Source of the DNA: Nothopassalora personata
Lineage: Eukaryota > Ascomycota > Dothideomycetes > Mycosphaerellales > Mycosphaerellaceae
Direction of reading: 5' to 3'
Assembly: GCA_033816765.1 (NCBI GenBank)
Contig: CM066292.1
Coordinates: 558,001 to 622,000, forward strand
DNA length: 64,000 nt
Of the stretch, positions 45,484 through 54,909 are shown piece by piece. The translations under genes were made by a program, and so were the position numbers. Every line of letters starts with the position of its first letter. The first letter of the stretch is position 1. The notes under the pieces are model-generated. The model was given only the letters and a program-made list of their open reading frames with translations, had not been told where the DNA came from and ran no database searches.

Positions 45484-47740
45484 GTAGAATCGGGGTAAAG
45501 TATAGCCTCTAAGTACGCTTAGCTAGCGGATAGAGGAGGCGTATACCCTAGCTCGCGTACCGCGGCTCTACGTATAGAATTAGCGATAGCTTACTATCGC
45601 TATTATAAAGACGAAATTCGCCTAGTATTACTAATATCTCTTCCTATAGTACGACGAGGTAGACGATAACGACGGTAACGGCGCCGACGAAGCTATTACC
45701 GTTATAACGAAGTAGCGTAACTATTCCCTCTACGTCTCGAACATCGCGTATACGAACGCGTACCGTAGCCCGGTAGGCGGGGCCTAGGACGCTCTTCTTT
45801 ATAATAGCCTATAGGTATCCTAGCTCTAGTAACGGTTCTAGTAGGTCGATAGTATCGCGTATTATTACGTAGGAGCTACCCCTACCGTATAGGACACTAT
45901 CGTCGACCGTCTAGAGCGTACGGGTCCTCGGTAGTAGATAGTCTACTCTCCCTAGATAATTATAACGTATACTCGCTAGCTCGTTAAGTCCGATTACTTC
46001 GAGTAGAAGTTAATCGAGTAGTAGAACGCCTTATCCTATATCGTCGAGGGTATACCCGAAGTAATCGTAGTCCTCCCTATAGGTAGCGGTAAGAGCCTAC
46101 TCTTTATACTCCTAGTAGCCTTCCCTAGGTACCGGTCTACTATCGTCGTACTACCTCTCGTCGCCCTCCGAGGCGATATAGTACGTTGCCTCTAAGAGGC
46201 GTCTATTCCCTTTATAGTCTAGGTACCTAGCGTTACCTAATACGCTTCGGTCGTACTCGTTAGTATAGAAGCGGCGGGTAGTACGGACTTCCTTTTATAC
46301 GCCTACGGGCTTAATAATCGCCTCCTCCTTAATGTATCGTTATTAACGAGTATTACCTTACTATTACTGCCCTTAACTACCGCCGCTAGGCCTTTACGAA
46401 ACTACGGGAGCTCCGTACGATTAATACGTAGTTCGTATATCTAAGCGCTACCCTACCTCCGTCTATAAGCGCCGTCTTTATATAGTAGAACTATATCCGC
46501 TATCCCGTCGTCGTTCGGGTACGGACGCGGCGACCTAATATTACGTACGCCTAGAAGCGTTAGGAGGAGCGGTAGCTAAACCGGGACGTTGCCTATCTCC
46601 TCTATATATTCGAGGAGGCCGGCTTCTTCTAGCTATACTACCGGATCGTCGTATATAGCTATATACGCGCCGCCGCCTACGACGTCGCCGTCGCCCTCGG
46701 TTACGGGCTCTATATAGCTAAGAGCGGTACGGTAGAAGAGAAGGAAGCCGTAGTCGCTACGTAGATCGCCGAGATAGGTTCGCAGTATCTCTCCTATACC
46801 TCCGTATTCGCCGAGGGGTTCGACTACCCCTACGTACGTCTTACTATCTATTATAGCTAACCTAGGTCGATAATCTTATTCGCTTAGTAGAGCGGTTGCG
46901 CTAGGCGGAACGGGTTGGAGGCTATATTAGTTATAATCCTACTGCCGGTAGATACGTCCTAGCCTTCTTCTAACGCCCTTCGGGCGTATAGAGATAAACA
47001 GGATGCCCTACTCCCCTTTACCGACGTAACCCTAGTCGAGCGGGCCGATCGCAAGTAGGCTACGCGGTTAGTATTGTCTCGTAAATGTCTCCGACTTACT
47101 ATCGGTACTATATACGATAGTAAGACTAGCGCTAAGTAGTATAGACCTAGCGAAGCGTAGTGTATAATGTGTTAATAGGGTCTAGACGTACCCGACGCCC
47201 CGGTCGTAGACCCGGCCCTCGACGAACCCGTCCCTCGGCCCTATCTATACGACACTACTACCGAACTATACACTAGTCGCGCGACCGCGTAAGGCGACCT
47301 AGACCGGTATACCGCCTACCTAGCCCGTCTTACCGGTATCTACGCGTACTACTAGCTACGCGCCGCCTCCGACTACGACTACCTATTCGATACGTACCCC
47401 TATAAGGGTACGGTAATCTAGATAGGCCGTACCGCGCGGTAGGCCGCGTCGCCGAAGCCGTAGATTGCGCTATATACCATATACTACAAATGTCTAAATC
47501 TATAGGCTATTTACGGCGTTAGCGTTCCCGGCTCGGCTATATATAGGAGGTCGTATACTAGGAAAGACATCGTCCTTCCCCTATATATTAGCGTGTTCGA
47601 GCGCGTAACCGGACCGCGGTAGATTTAGCGCCGTTTTAGTAGGCGATTCCCGCGGCTAGAGGATTACCTAGTATAGCTCGGGACCGAGGCTACATTCGGC
47701 GGTACGAGGAGTATCTAGGCTATAGTTGTAGCGGCACGGG
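45484..47740 (+). pseudogene. Telomere-linked RecQ-type helicase relic, helicase domains
   Basis: Plus-strand landmarks. Motif I/Walker A at about 46072-46110 ('VVLPIGSGKSLLFILL'), with the K and S intact. Motif Ia-like 'TIVVLPLVALRGDIVR'. Motif II at about 46338-46356, where an expected DECH-like box reads 'INEYYL'. Motif III 'FVYLSATLPPS' at about 46430. A C-terminal block 'YYKCLNLQAIYGVSVPGS' near 47490-47530. The frame shifts and stops often, mostly by RIP-type changes, so it is dead. Family members sit next to telomeres in many fungi and read outward, as here, about 1.7 kb from the array. Their role in telomere maintenance is proposed, not shown here. Confidence 0.85.
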
Positions 47741-48545
47741 CGTTAGATAAGTTTAGGAATGTTAATAGTACTAGTACGTAACCGGTAGCTAGTAATAGGT
47801 AACCGATCTATCGAATAGAATGTAACCCGACTTAGATAGATCTACCGTAACATCCCGATTAGTAGATTATTGTATATATTATTAGCATCTCTATACTATC
47901 TAACCCTAGTAACCCGTCTTAGATAGATCTAATAGACCCGCCCGATTTATAGATTACTATATCTTCCCTTTAGTAATATTATTCCCTCGAGATGTTAGAA
48001 CCCTCCCCTAGAATTCTTTGACCGCTTCCTAGCTTAATTATACTACTCCTTAAGAATAGCGTACTCTATAAGTAGTTACCTTTGCTATAGAAGAGTAAGC
48101 CGGTCCTTAAGCTCGGCGTGCCTACCTAGACGTTTAACGTCGGTCTCTTAAGACCTCTACCGGCGTTCTATAGACTTAAGCGGGTCTATAATACTTTCCT
48201 AGTTAACCCGTTACTACCTATGCTCCTTACCTATAACCTTAAGCTAATCGTACCCTACCGACATTTTATTATACGTAGTAGCTCGTTCCGTTTAACCTAA
48301 AAGCTCGATAGGCGTAAGAGCGGCAAACTCGACTACGCGGTTATACGGCACGAACTAGTACAGGTTATCGACTTATATATATAAGCTGTCGAAAACGATA
48401 AAGTAACATAACTACTACCCGCTCGAGAATAATATAACTTAGATCGTCTAGGTCGGACATATACGTATAGTAGTAACTAAGCGCTATAGCTACCCCTAAC
48501 TCGTATTAACATAGCTTATACTACTACCTACTCGAGACTAAAAGA
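47741..48545. other. RIPped DNA, nothing recognised
   Basis: Contains a short repeated motif ('cttagatagatcta' at about 47831 and 47923) but no coding relic I could identify. Confidence 0.55.
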
Positions 48546-48857
48546 CTTTATTAGTATCGTCTTTACTATTACTATCTAAGTACTTTCGTAGAAAGGGTTT
48601 AACCTAATACTATACCTATTCTCTTAAGAAAGTAGTAGTAAAGATAGGCTTAAAGTTCTTAGCTATAGAGTTAAATAAGAAGTATATATATATCTAAGTA
48701 ACCTAAGTGTCGAACTTGTCTTAGTTACTATAATAGAACTCTAGTTTACTAACATTAAGGAATTCGTTACCTCCGTAAGTAGCTAAGGCATTAACAGTAT
48801 TATTCGCGATCCGTAGTTAGGTACCTCTATCTACTTTACTAGAGGCGGGTGTTCCCC
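48546..48857 (-). pseudogene. Truncated gypsy gag-region fragment at the telomere tract
   Basis: Aligns with about 5190-5496 of gypsy A in the same orientation ('aacctaatactata', 'gtagctaaggcattaacagt', 'ggcgggtgttcccc'). Homology stops exactly where telomere repeats begin; gypsy A continues with gttaac. Confidence 0.8.
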
Positions 48858-48883
48858 TAGGGTTAGGGTTAGGGTTAGGGTTA
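48858..48883 (+). repeat. Short interstitial telomere tract
   Basis: About four TTAGGG units joined to the broken gypsy fragment, in the orientation of a right chromosome end. Confidence 0.95.
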
Positions 48884-49398
48884 AAGTGAATGAGTATACA
48901 CGTGCGAAGAGAGGATAACTGATGAGTACAAGAGTCCTACTACCCTGGTGCGTGGCACGACAGAGCAGTTTCGCCTTGAAGGCTCATCAGGGACTGGTTC
49001 TTGTTCTTATATATATACCACGCGCCAGAGGCCAGGTGTCAGCTTGGTCTGTGCGAATCAAAACATGGCTGGACCAATCATTTCGAATCGCATCATACCA
49101 CGCTGCGCTGACGTGCTGATACTTTCACTGGTGCGTGTCCAATGTGCATTGGTGCATGCAACCGACGGCGCTTACGGTCCAAGAAGATCCGTACTTTCCG
49201 CCCATCCACTTCTTGGCGGCACGTGACCTGAAGGCGACCTCCTCAGAGGGCAGCGATAGCATCATGTCAAGGGCGAGGTGGCGGGTGACTTCTTCAAGGG
49301 TAGGGGCCCGAGCCCTCCCACCTGTACAGGCGTGTCTTTCCAAAACCTCGCCACCGTTACTCGGTGGTCTGTCTCCATCCCAGGGAGAGCGCTGTCGG
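48884..49398. other. Unmutated 515-bp segment between two telomere tracts
   Basis: Normal CpA/TpG content, unlike everything for the preceding 3.4 kb. A TATA-like run (tatatatata) lies at 49008-49019. The longest non-repetitive frame reads leftwards from the array (about 49396 to 49125), including 'LEEVTRHLALDMMLSLPSEE', but I do not recognise it. It starts and ends directly at TTAGGG repeats, so it is either an insertion into telomere repeats or a piece captured during telomere repair. Confidence 0.8.
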
Positions 49399-49577
49399 TT
49401 AGGGTTAGGGTTAGGGTTAGGGTTAGGGTTAGGGTTAGGGTTAGGGTTAGGGTTAGGGTTAGGGTTAGGGTTAGGGTTAGGGTTAGGGTTAGGGTTAGGG
49501 TTAGGGTTAGGGTTAGGGTTAGGGTTAGGGTTAGGGTTAGGGTTAGGGTTAGGGTTAGGGTTAGGGTTAGGGTTAGG
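49399..49577 (+). repeat. Telomere array (TTAGGG)n, right end of left contig
   Basis: About 30 perfect units running into the gap. G-rich strand 5'-3' toward the gap, the orientation of a right chromosome end. Confidence 0.99.
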
Positions 49578-49677
49578 NNNNNNNNNNNNNNNNNNNNNNN
49601 NNNNNNNNNNNNNNNNNNNNNNNNNNNNNNNNNNNNNNNNNNNNNNNNNNNNNNNNNNNNNNNNNNNNNNNNNNNNN
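49578..49677. other. Assembly gap of exactly 100 N
   Basis: A conventional placeholder size, not a measured distance. The apparent proteins with X runs across it are artefacts. Confidence 0.99.
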
Positions 49678-49844
49678 CCTAACCCTAACCCTAACCCTAA
49701 CCCTAACCCTAACCCTAACCCTAACCCTAACCCTAACCCTAACCCTAACCCTAACCCTAACCCTAACCCTAACCCTAACCCTAACCCTAACCCTAACCCT
49801 AACCCTAACCCTAACCCTAACCCTAACCCTAACCCTAACCCTAA
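49678..49844 (-). repeat. Telomere array (CCCTAA)n, left end of right contig
   Basis: About 28 perfect units, oriented as a left chromosome end. The array joins transposon sequence with no spacer. Confidence 0.99.
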
Positions 49845-51595
49845 ACGAGGCCAAACTGACCTTAGCTGTCCAGGCCACGAAACGCGACGCGACAATCACG
49901 AATCGACTTGCTGCAAAGGTATACGACGCGTCTCGAACCACACTAGGGTATCGATTGAATGGACGACCTCCTCGGGGTGACTGCGAGCCCAATTCGAAGA
50001 AGCTTACAGAGCTAGAAGAGAGGGTGATACTTGAGTACATACTCGAGCTGGATCTTAGAGGTTTCCCGCCATCAAAGGCTAGCGTACGAGCAATGGCCGA
50101 TTCATTGCTACAAGAGAAGGGCCTCAAGCCCGCTGGTCTCAATTGGACAGACAGGTTCATTGGGCGGCATCGTGAGCTAAAGGTTCGCATGACACGTGGA
50201 TACGATCGTCAGCGAGCCCTAATGGAAGATCCAGACGTTATCGAGAAGTGGTTCTTGCTTGTGCGTAATATGAAGGAGAAGTATGGCATCCTCGACCAGG
50301 ACACCTACAACTTTGACGAGACAGGGTTTATGATGGGTGTTATTACGTCGCAGAGCGTCGTTACGGGTTCAGAAAGGCGTGGTGGAAAGAGGAAGGTCGT
50401 CCAACAGGGCAACAGAGAATGGGCAACAGTGATTGAGACCATCTGTGCAGACGGAACAGCGCTCCCACCCTACGTCATCCTTGCAGGCAAACAGCACATC
50501 AGTACCTGGTACCAAGACGGCAACTTGGGTCCAGACTGGACAATCGGGCTAACAGAGAACGGCTGGACCAACAATGAATTCGGTATACGGTGGCTGGAGC
50601 ATTTCCAGAAGCATACTGTAGCTCGTACGACTGGGGCATGGAGACTGCTCATTATCGATGGCCACGAGAGCCACAACTCGAAGGCATTCCAGAATCTGTG
50701 CAAGGAATACAAGATCTTGGCCCTATGTATGCCATCGCACGCCTCGCACTTACTCCAGCCATTGGATGTGGGTTGCTATTCGCCTTTGAAGAAGGCATAC
50801 GGTGCTCAGCTCTCGGGCTTGGCACGCCAGCGCATCACTCATATCGACAAAGTAGAGTTCCTACGCGCCTTCCGGGCTGCCCATGACGCTGTATTTAGAC
50901 AGGAGAACATCCTATCGAGCTTCAGAGGCGCTGGTTTGGTTCCATTCAATCCACAGGCAGTGATAGACAAGCTTGATGTTAAGCTACGTACGCCAACGCC
51001 TCCAGCTCCGGACTCTACCCCTTGGGAGTCGAAGACACCACGAACTGCAAAAGAATTCGACTCTCAATCGACACTAGTAACGAACAAAATGCGTGCCCGG
51101 GCAGGTTCATCGCCAAACTCGTTACAGGAAGGGGTGCATCAGCTTGTGAAAGGGAGTAGAGAGATAGCGCATCAGATGGCTCTTATGCGAAGCGAGATCA
51201 GTGAGCTACGCAAGTCTAACGAGGCCCTTACACAGCGGAAAGCACGAAAGCGCAAGTATATTCAGTCTAGAGGGTCTCTAACCTTCGATGAGGCGTCGCA
51301 ATTGATACCTCCAGAGGATACTAGGAGGCAGGAAGTAAGTAGAGAGTCGCTAGATGGTGTTCGGCCAGCACCAAGGCTACGACGCTGCAAGCGATGTGGC
51401 GAGTCGGGGCATAACGTACGCACCTGTCAAGTAGACTTGCTAGATAGCGAAGAATCTGAAGAGGAATTGTCCTCCTAGTAACGATTCTGTAGGATGTCGT
51501 CGTGTTAAGATACCGTCGCAATCAAAGTGGAAGTGGTACAGTTCTTGGCAAAAGTGGCCCGCTCGGTGGTGTGGCCCGCTCGGTGGTGAAGCACG
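49845..51595 (+). mobile_element. Fot1/pogo-type DNA transposon, left end lost at the telomere
   Basis: Contains a transposase gene truncated at its 5' end by the telomere array. At the right end 'gtggcccgctcggtggt' is repeated twice in tandem (about 51554-51587), followed by gaagcacgt and TA, then RIPped DNA. That fits a terminal inverted repeat and a TA target site, but the partner repeat is missing, so it cannot be proven. Unmutated. Confidence 0.85.
49847..51478 (+). CDS. Fot1-type DDE transposase, 5'-truncated
   Basis: The frame is open from the telomere junction. There is no in-frame ATG before the helix-turn-helix region; the first start-like codon (TTG) is at 49955. Numbering from 49955: upstream in frame a psq-type HTH remnant ('LAAKVYDASRTTLGYRLNGR'), then a second CENP-B-type HTH (about 15-80), then the DDE_1 core with D121 ('YNFDETGF'), D235 ('LLIIDGHESH') and D271 ('LLQPLDVGC'). 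This gives DD35D, the Fot1 signature. A coiled coil lies near 395-415 and a CCHC knuckle 'CKRCGESGHNVRTC' near 480. Only the first few residues appear to be missing, but without an ATG, promoter and left terminal repeat it should be inactive. The enzyme would cut and paste its element at TA sites in the nucleus. Confidence 0.92.
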   Translation, partial: EAKLTLAVQATKRDATITNRLAAKVYDASRTTLGYRLNGRPPRGDCEPNSKKLTELEERVILEYILELDLRGFPPSKASVRAMADSLLQEKGLKPAGLNWTDRFIGRHRELKVRMTRGYDRQRALMEDPDVIEKWFLLVRNMKEKYGILDQDTYNFDETGFMMGVITSQSVVTGSERRGGKRKVVQQGNREWATVIETICADGTALPPYVILAGKQHISTWYQDGNLGPDWTIGLTENGWTNNEFGIRWLEHFQKHTVARTTGAWRLLIIDGHESHNSKAFQNLCKEYKILALCMPSHASHLLQPLDVGCYSPLKKAYGAQLSGLARQRITHIDKVEFLRAFRAAHDAVFRQENILSSFRGAGLVPFNPQAVIDKLDVKLRTPTPPAPDSTPWESKTPRTAKEFDSQSTLVTNKMRARAGSSPNSLQEGVHQLVKGSREIAHQMALMRSEISELRKSNEALTQRKARKRKYIQSRGSLTFDEASQLIPPEDTRRQEVSRESLDGVRPAPRLRRCKRCGESGHNVRTCQVDLLDSEESEEELSS

Positions 51596-51597
51596 TT

Positions 51598-51984
51598 AAA
51601 TAAAATATTATATCTTCTATTTTAATACGTTTAGCTTAGTACTTTAAAGTTAGGACCTATATATACTTACTAAGAGTAGCTAGGTTAGGTTCTTATAGTA
51701 AAATAGGATTAATAATAGATGTCCCTATAAGTAGAATAGTAAGTGTCTATAATAGTCTCTAGTAGTATAGTATAGATCTACGTTATAAAGTTGTTATATA
51801 TACTATAGAAGCTATCCCCTTATCCCCCTTTATAGAGTACGGCTAACTTATCTATCTAATAGCTATTAATGTAAATGTTTAGGTCTTCTCTTTATAACGA
51901 GGGTAAAGATACCTCTAAGCCGCTATATCCCCCTACTTAATTAGGTTGCCTATATTCCTTAGCGCTAGGACTAACAATTCTATA
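51598..51984. other. RIPped DNA between transposon and gene island
   Basis: TpA-rich, no coding signal. The sharp changes in base use at about 51597 and about 51990 mark the edges. Confidence 0.65.
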
Positions 51985-52857
51985 CTAACCGTATTGTAAT
52001 CTACTTATGTCGACTAATGCTACTATGTCCTCCTCACCTATAGTCTCGTAGACGATCGGCGTCTCTTGCTGCGCGTAAAGGGCTTCGCCCTTAGTCGTCC
52101 GTACATACGTATAGTGCGACCTAGGCAGGGCTGGAATCGGGCGGGAGGCGCTGCCGCTGTCGAAGCGGCTGCGATATTCTTCGTGTGTAGTGTTGACCGA
52201 CTTGAGGCTCCTATCTTCCCGTTGAGGCTTAGACGTAGCACTGAGCGTCATGTTCGATCCGGAAGGCTCGGACTTGCTAATGGCGCTGCTTTGGTATGGT
52301 CGCTGCTGGTGCTTGTCCGGTCCGTGCTGGCCGCGGACCTGCTCTTTGGCGGCACATGTGTGCTTGTGCTGGGCCAACCGCCTCCTCTTGAAAGCCTTGA
52401 TGCTATGACGACAGGAAGTCTGCTCGGGATGGTGGTCATCTAAAGCCCTCCACTTCCTCTTGCGTCCTGCTAGCGACGTAGGACTGTGCTTAACAGCGTG
52501 CTGGTAGTGCTCATGCTCGTCCGGCAGCTGCGCTGGCGTATGTGGTGTTGAAAGTCTCGATGACCCGTCATCGGTCAGGTCGTCGATGTCGGATGCATCG
52601 CGATTGCGACCGAGCGTCGTGGCCGCCGAAGAGGCGGATGGCGGGCCATCGGCGGCGGCGGCGGTGATAATAGTGGGGGTGATTGGGGCCGTTCTGCTCG
52701 GAGCGAAACACTTTGGTTGGCGCAAAGGATCGTCTTCAGGCGTCTGCAAGAGAGTGTTAAGGAGGGCGCACACGTCGCGAAGCGTCTTGCTGGTTCGAAA
52801 GTCGGCCAGCGTCGTCGCATTCCGCGCCTCGACCTCGCTGGGCGACGCGAGAGACAT
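51985..52857 (-). CDS. Unknown basic, disordered-looking protein, 290 aa
   Basis: I chose the ATG at 52857 ('MSLASPSEVEARNA'). The frame runs 59 codons further upstream through a hexanucleotide repeat that gives Pro-Ser runs, which looks like promoter DNA. A short N-terminal helix-like stretch ('TLADFRTSKTLRDVCALLNTL', listed as a region) is followed by low-complexity Ser/Thr/Pro/Ala. A basic patch near 150-190 ('GRKRKW', 'KAFKRRRLAQHK') resembles a nuclear localisation signal. The ordered C terminus is 'YETIGEEDIVALVDISRLQYG'. No known domain was recognised. It is divergent from the FHA-kinase gene, 230 bp apart, so the two may share a promoter. The sequence is unmutated although RIPped DNA begins right after the stop. 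Confidence 0.72.
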   Translation of the reverse strand: MSLASPSEVEARNATTLADFRTSKTLRDVCALLNTLLQTPEDDPLRQPKCFAPSRTAPITPTIITAAAADGPPSASSAATTLGRNRDASDIDDLTDDGSSRLSTPHTPAQLPDEHEHYQHAVKHSPTSLAGRKRKWRALDDHHPEQTSCRHSIKAFKRRRLAQHKHTCAAKEQVRGQHGPDKHQQRPYQSSAISKSEPSGSNMTLSATSKPQREDRSLKSVNTTHEEYRSRFDSGSASRPIPALPRSHYTYVRTTKGEALYAQQETPIVYETIGEEDIVALVDISRLQYG

Positions 52858-52925
52858 TTGGGTGATTGAATTGTGTCTGCCGTCCTCTGCAGTGCGTGCG
52901 ATGTATTGTGTGGTTCTTGCTGACG

Positions 52926-52958
<33 letters not shown>

Positions 52959-53087
52959 GACGACCTTGTTTCTCCCCGCTTACGTCACGGCTGAGGGCCA
53001 CGTGATGTACATGTACCTGCACACAATGCGGCACGTCTCACCGCCATATCAACATCTACTTCCTATATTCCTATTCTACCCGCTACA
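52858..53087. promoter_or_regulatory. Divergent intergenic region
   Basis: 230 bp between two start codons on opposite strands, containing the GGTGAG array. A bidirectional promoter is inferred from layout; no specific factor site was identified. Confidence 0.5.
52925..52959 (+). repeat. (GGTGAG)n hexanucleotide array
   Basis: Five perfect units plus a partial one between the divergent genes. It resembles, but is not, the telomere repeat. Confidence 0.93.
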
Positions 53088-54909
53088 ATGCCGCGATCCC
53101 CATACGCAGCTCAACCTCTAAACCGTTCGTTTGCGTCCGACGACACTAATGTGTTGCAAGCAACCTGGACGTTCTGGCCGAATCCGCCCTCCGGTCATGA
53201 CTTCTGTCGCCTCATTCCCGACTCTGACGCCTCTAAAGCGGCCTTCCAGCAGCAGGTCAAACATCACCTAGAACGCAGAGAAAAAGGCAAGCTGTTGTTC
53301 TGCGATCGCTTCCTCCACTATGAGTACACTACACCCGAGCTGGCCTTTCCAGCGCCCATCGAGTACTCATCAGCGAGCGACTTGGGGGACGGTGCGGCAC
53401 CTGTCGCTATCCTTGACAAAGCTGCTCCTAACACTATCGTGCCCACCAGCCTGCCTCCTGCCACTGAGATGTCCGGTGACCCTTGCGTTACTGGGTACTA
53501 CCGCCTCAATATGGCATCACCTGCCCCCCAAAACCATGGTATTGGCTGGCGACTTGGCGCTGGTCGAAGTAGCGAACCGGGTATCGATATCGAGTTTCGT
53601 CTGGCATCTCGCAAGTCTGGCCAGGGCCTTCACGGTATTCACGGTCGTTTGAAACGCTCGTTGGCTTCCGGAGCGCTCCTGGCCATCTCCGACACTCATA
53701 GGATCCGCGTGGGCGATGACTGGCTCCAGGGAGTCTCGAATGCGCCAAGTGAGCGAACTTTGATGAATGGCTCGACGCTAGACATTGCTGGCTACCTATA
53801 CAGAGTCGAATACACTGACATTTCCCCGTCTCTTGATAGAAAGCAGCTAACTCAAGTAGCCGCTGATCTGGACGTGGCGGTTGGAGCAGTATTGCTTACG
53901 CCAACGCCTGCAAATGATGCCTCAGGCGTAGTCACCACCCGGGACTACATTATGCATCCAGCCTTTAGTAGCGGCGCTTCTGCCACAGTCTTCTATGCCG
54001 TCTCTCGGGAAAGCGGAGAAGTGTATGCCGCTAAGAAGGTGACTGCGCAGCATTCAGGTCATGTTCAAATGGTCAAGAAGGAAGTTGCACTTCTTAAAGA
54101 TCTGCAGCATGTAAGTCACGCCTCCAACATGTTACACCAGTAATTACAGCCCTTGTACTAACAGCATGATTCAGCCACATATCATCAAACTCGTCGACGT
54201 TTCATCGTCCGCCTTTGAACACCACGACTGCCCTTCAAGCGCAATATCGGAGCATCTAATGATGCTGCAACCCGCCCTTACCATGAACTTACTCCAGTAC
54301 AGCAAGCAGATCGTCGACGACTCTGGCGGCAGAATCGCGCGTGAGCAACGAACCCAGGCCAGCCTCCTACTTCTCTCCCAAATCGGACACGCCTGTGACT
54401 ACCTTCACAGACGGGGTGTAATGCACCGCGACATCAAGCCCGACAATATTGGTGTATCTATCAGATCTTCCAATGGCCTCGATTTCATCCTCCTAGATTT
54501 TGGTCACGCCACTAAGAAAGCCAGGAGCCAGGACCACTTGAAAGGTACGATGCGCTATCTCGCACCCGAAATCATGGACTTGAAGAACGGGAAGACAGTA
54601 ACACCGTACGACCACGCTGTGGATGTATGGGCCCTTGGTCTTTCTTCGCTCGAGCTTCTTCACGGCATACAGATTAGGGATGTCGCGCATGCGATGAATC
54701 TCGCGGTAGAGGTGCGAAGAAGTTCCCAGTCACGACCTAGTACTCGCGAACTTGGAGAGCACGACGATCTCGAGCGCTCTGCGTTGAGATTGCATGCGGA
54801 CATGTTACAGCAGGCTGTAACGAAGCGGATTAAGATAGATGTTGTTATTCAAAGGGCTAAACAAGGTCTAGATCTACTTCCGTTAGATGCGACTCCTCTT
54901 AGAACGTAG
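53088..54909 (+). CDS. FHA-like/serine-threonine protein kinase, 585 aa, one intron
   Basis: Exons 53088-54110 and 54175-54909. Residues about 138-244 look like a forkhead-associated (phosphothreonine-binding) domain ('WRLGAGRSSEPGIDIEF', 'GIHGRLKR', 'RTLMNGSTLDIAGYLYRVEY'), though the core is diverged. The kinase domain spans about 285-530: loop 'FSSGASATVF', lysine in 'YAAKK' (K316), helix-C glutamate E332, HRD at 425-427 with 'IKPDN', DFG at 449-451, APE at 471-473, and 'DHAVDVWALGL'. All catalytic residues are present, so it should be active. FHA plus kinase recalls Chk2/Rad53-type checkpoint kinases, but orthology is not claimed. The stop lies at the edge of RIPped DNA, so the original C terminus may have been longer. 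Confidence 0.9.
54111..54174 (+). other. Spliceosomal intron in the kinase gene
   Basis: 64 bp: donor GTAAGT, branch site TACTAAC at 54156-54162, acceptor TTCAG. Splicing joins 'KDLQH' to 'PHIIKL' in phase 0, restoring the classic kinase HPHIIKL block. Confidence 0.95.

Noticed and set aside
43112..45498. Several ORFs made of 'SARLLVC' or 'SRRADEQT' repeats
   Set aside because: They come from the 8-bp LTR minisatellite; its period is 8, so each frame is repetitive without being selected.
49125..50190. Long Gly-Leu, Pro-Asn and Arg-Val repeat proteins across the gap
   Set aside because: They are translations of TTAGGG/CCCTAA repeats and N residues.
52066..53005. Plus-strand ORFs opposite the unknown basic protein gene
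   Set aside because: They are antisense shadows; the minus-strand frame is longer, has a plausible start and sits in a clean divergent layout.
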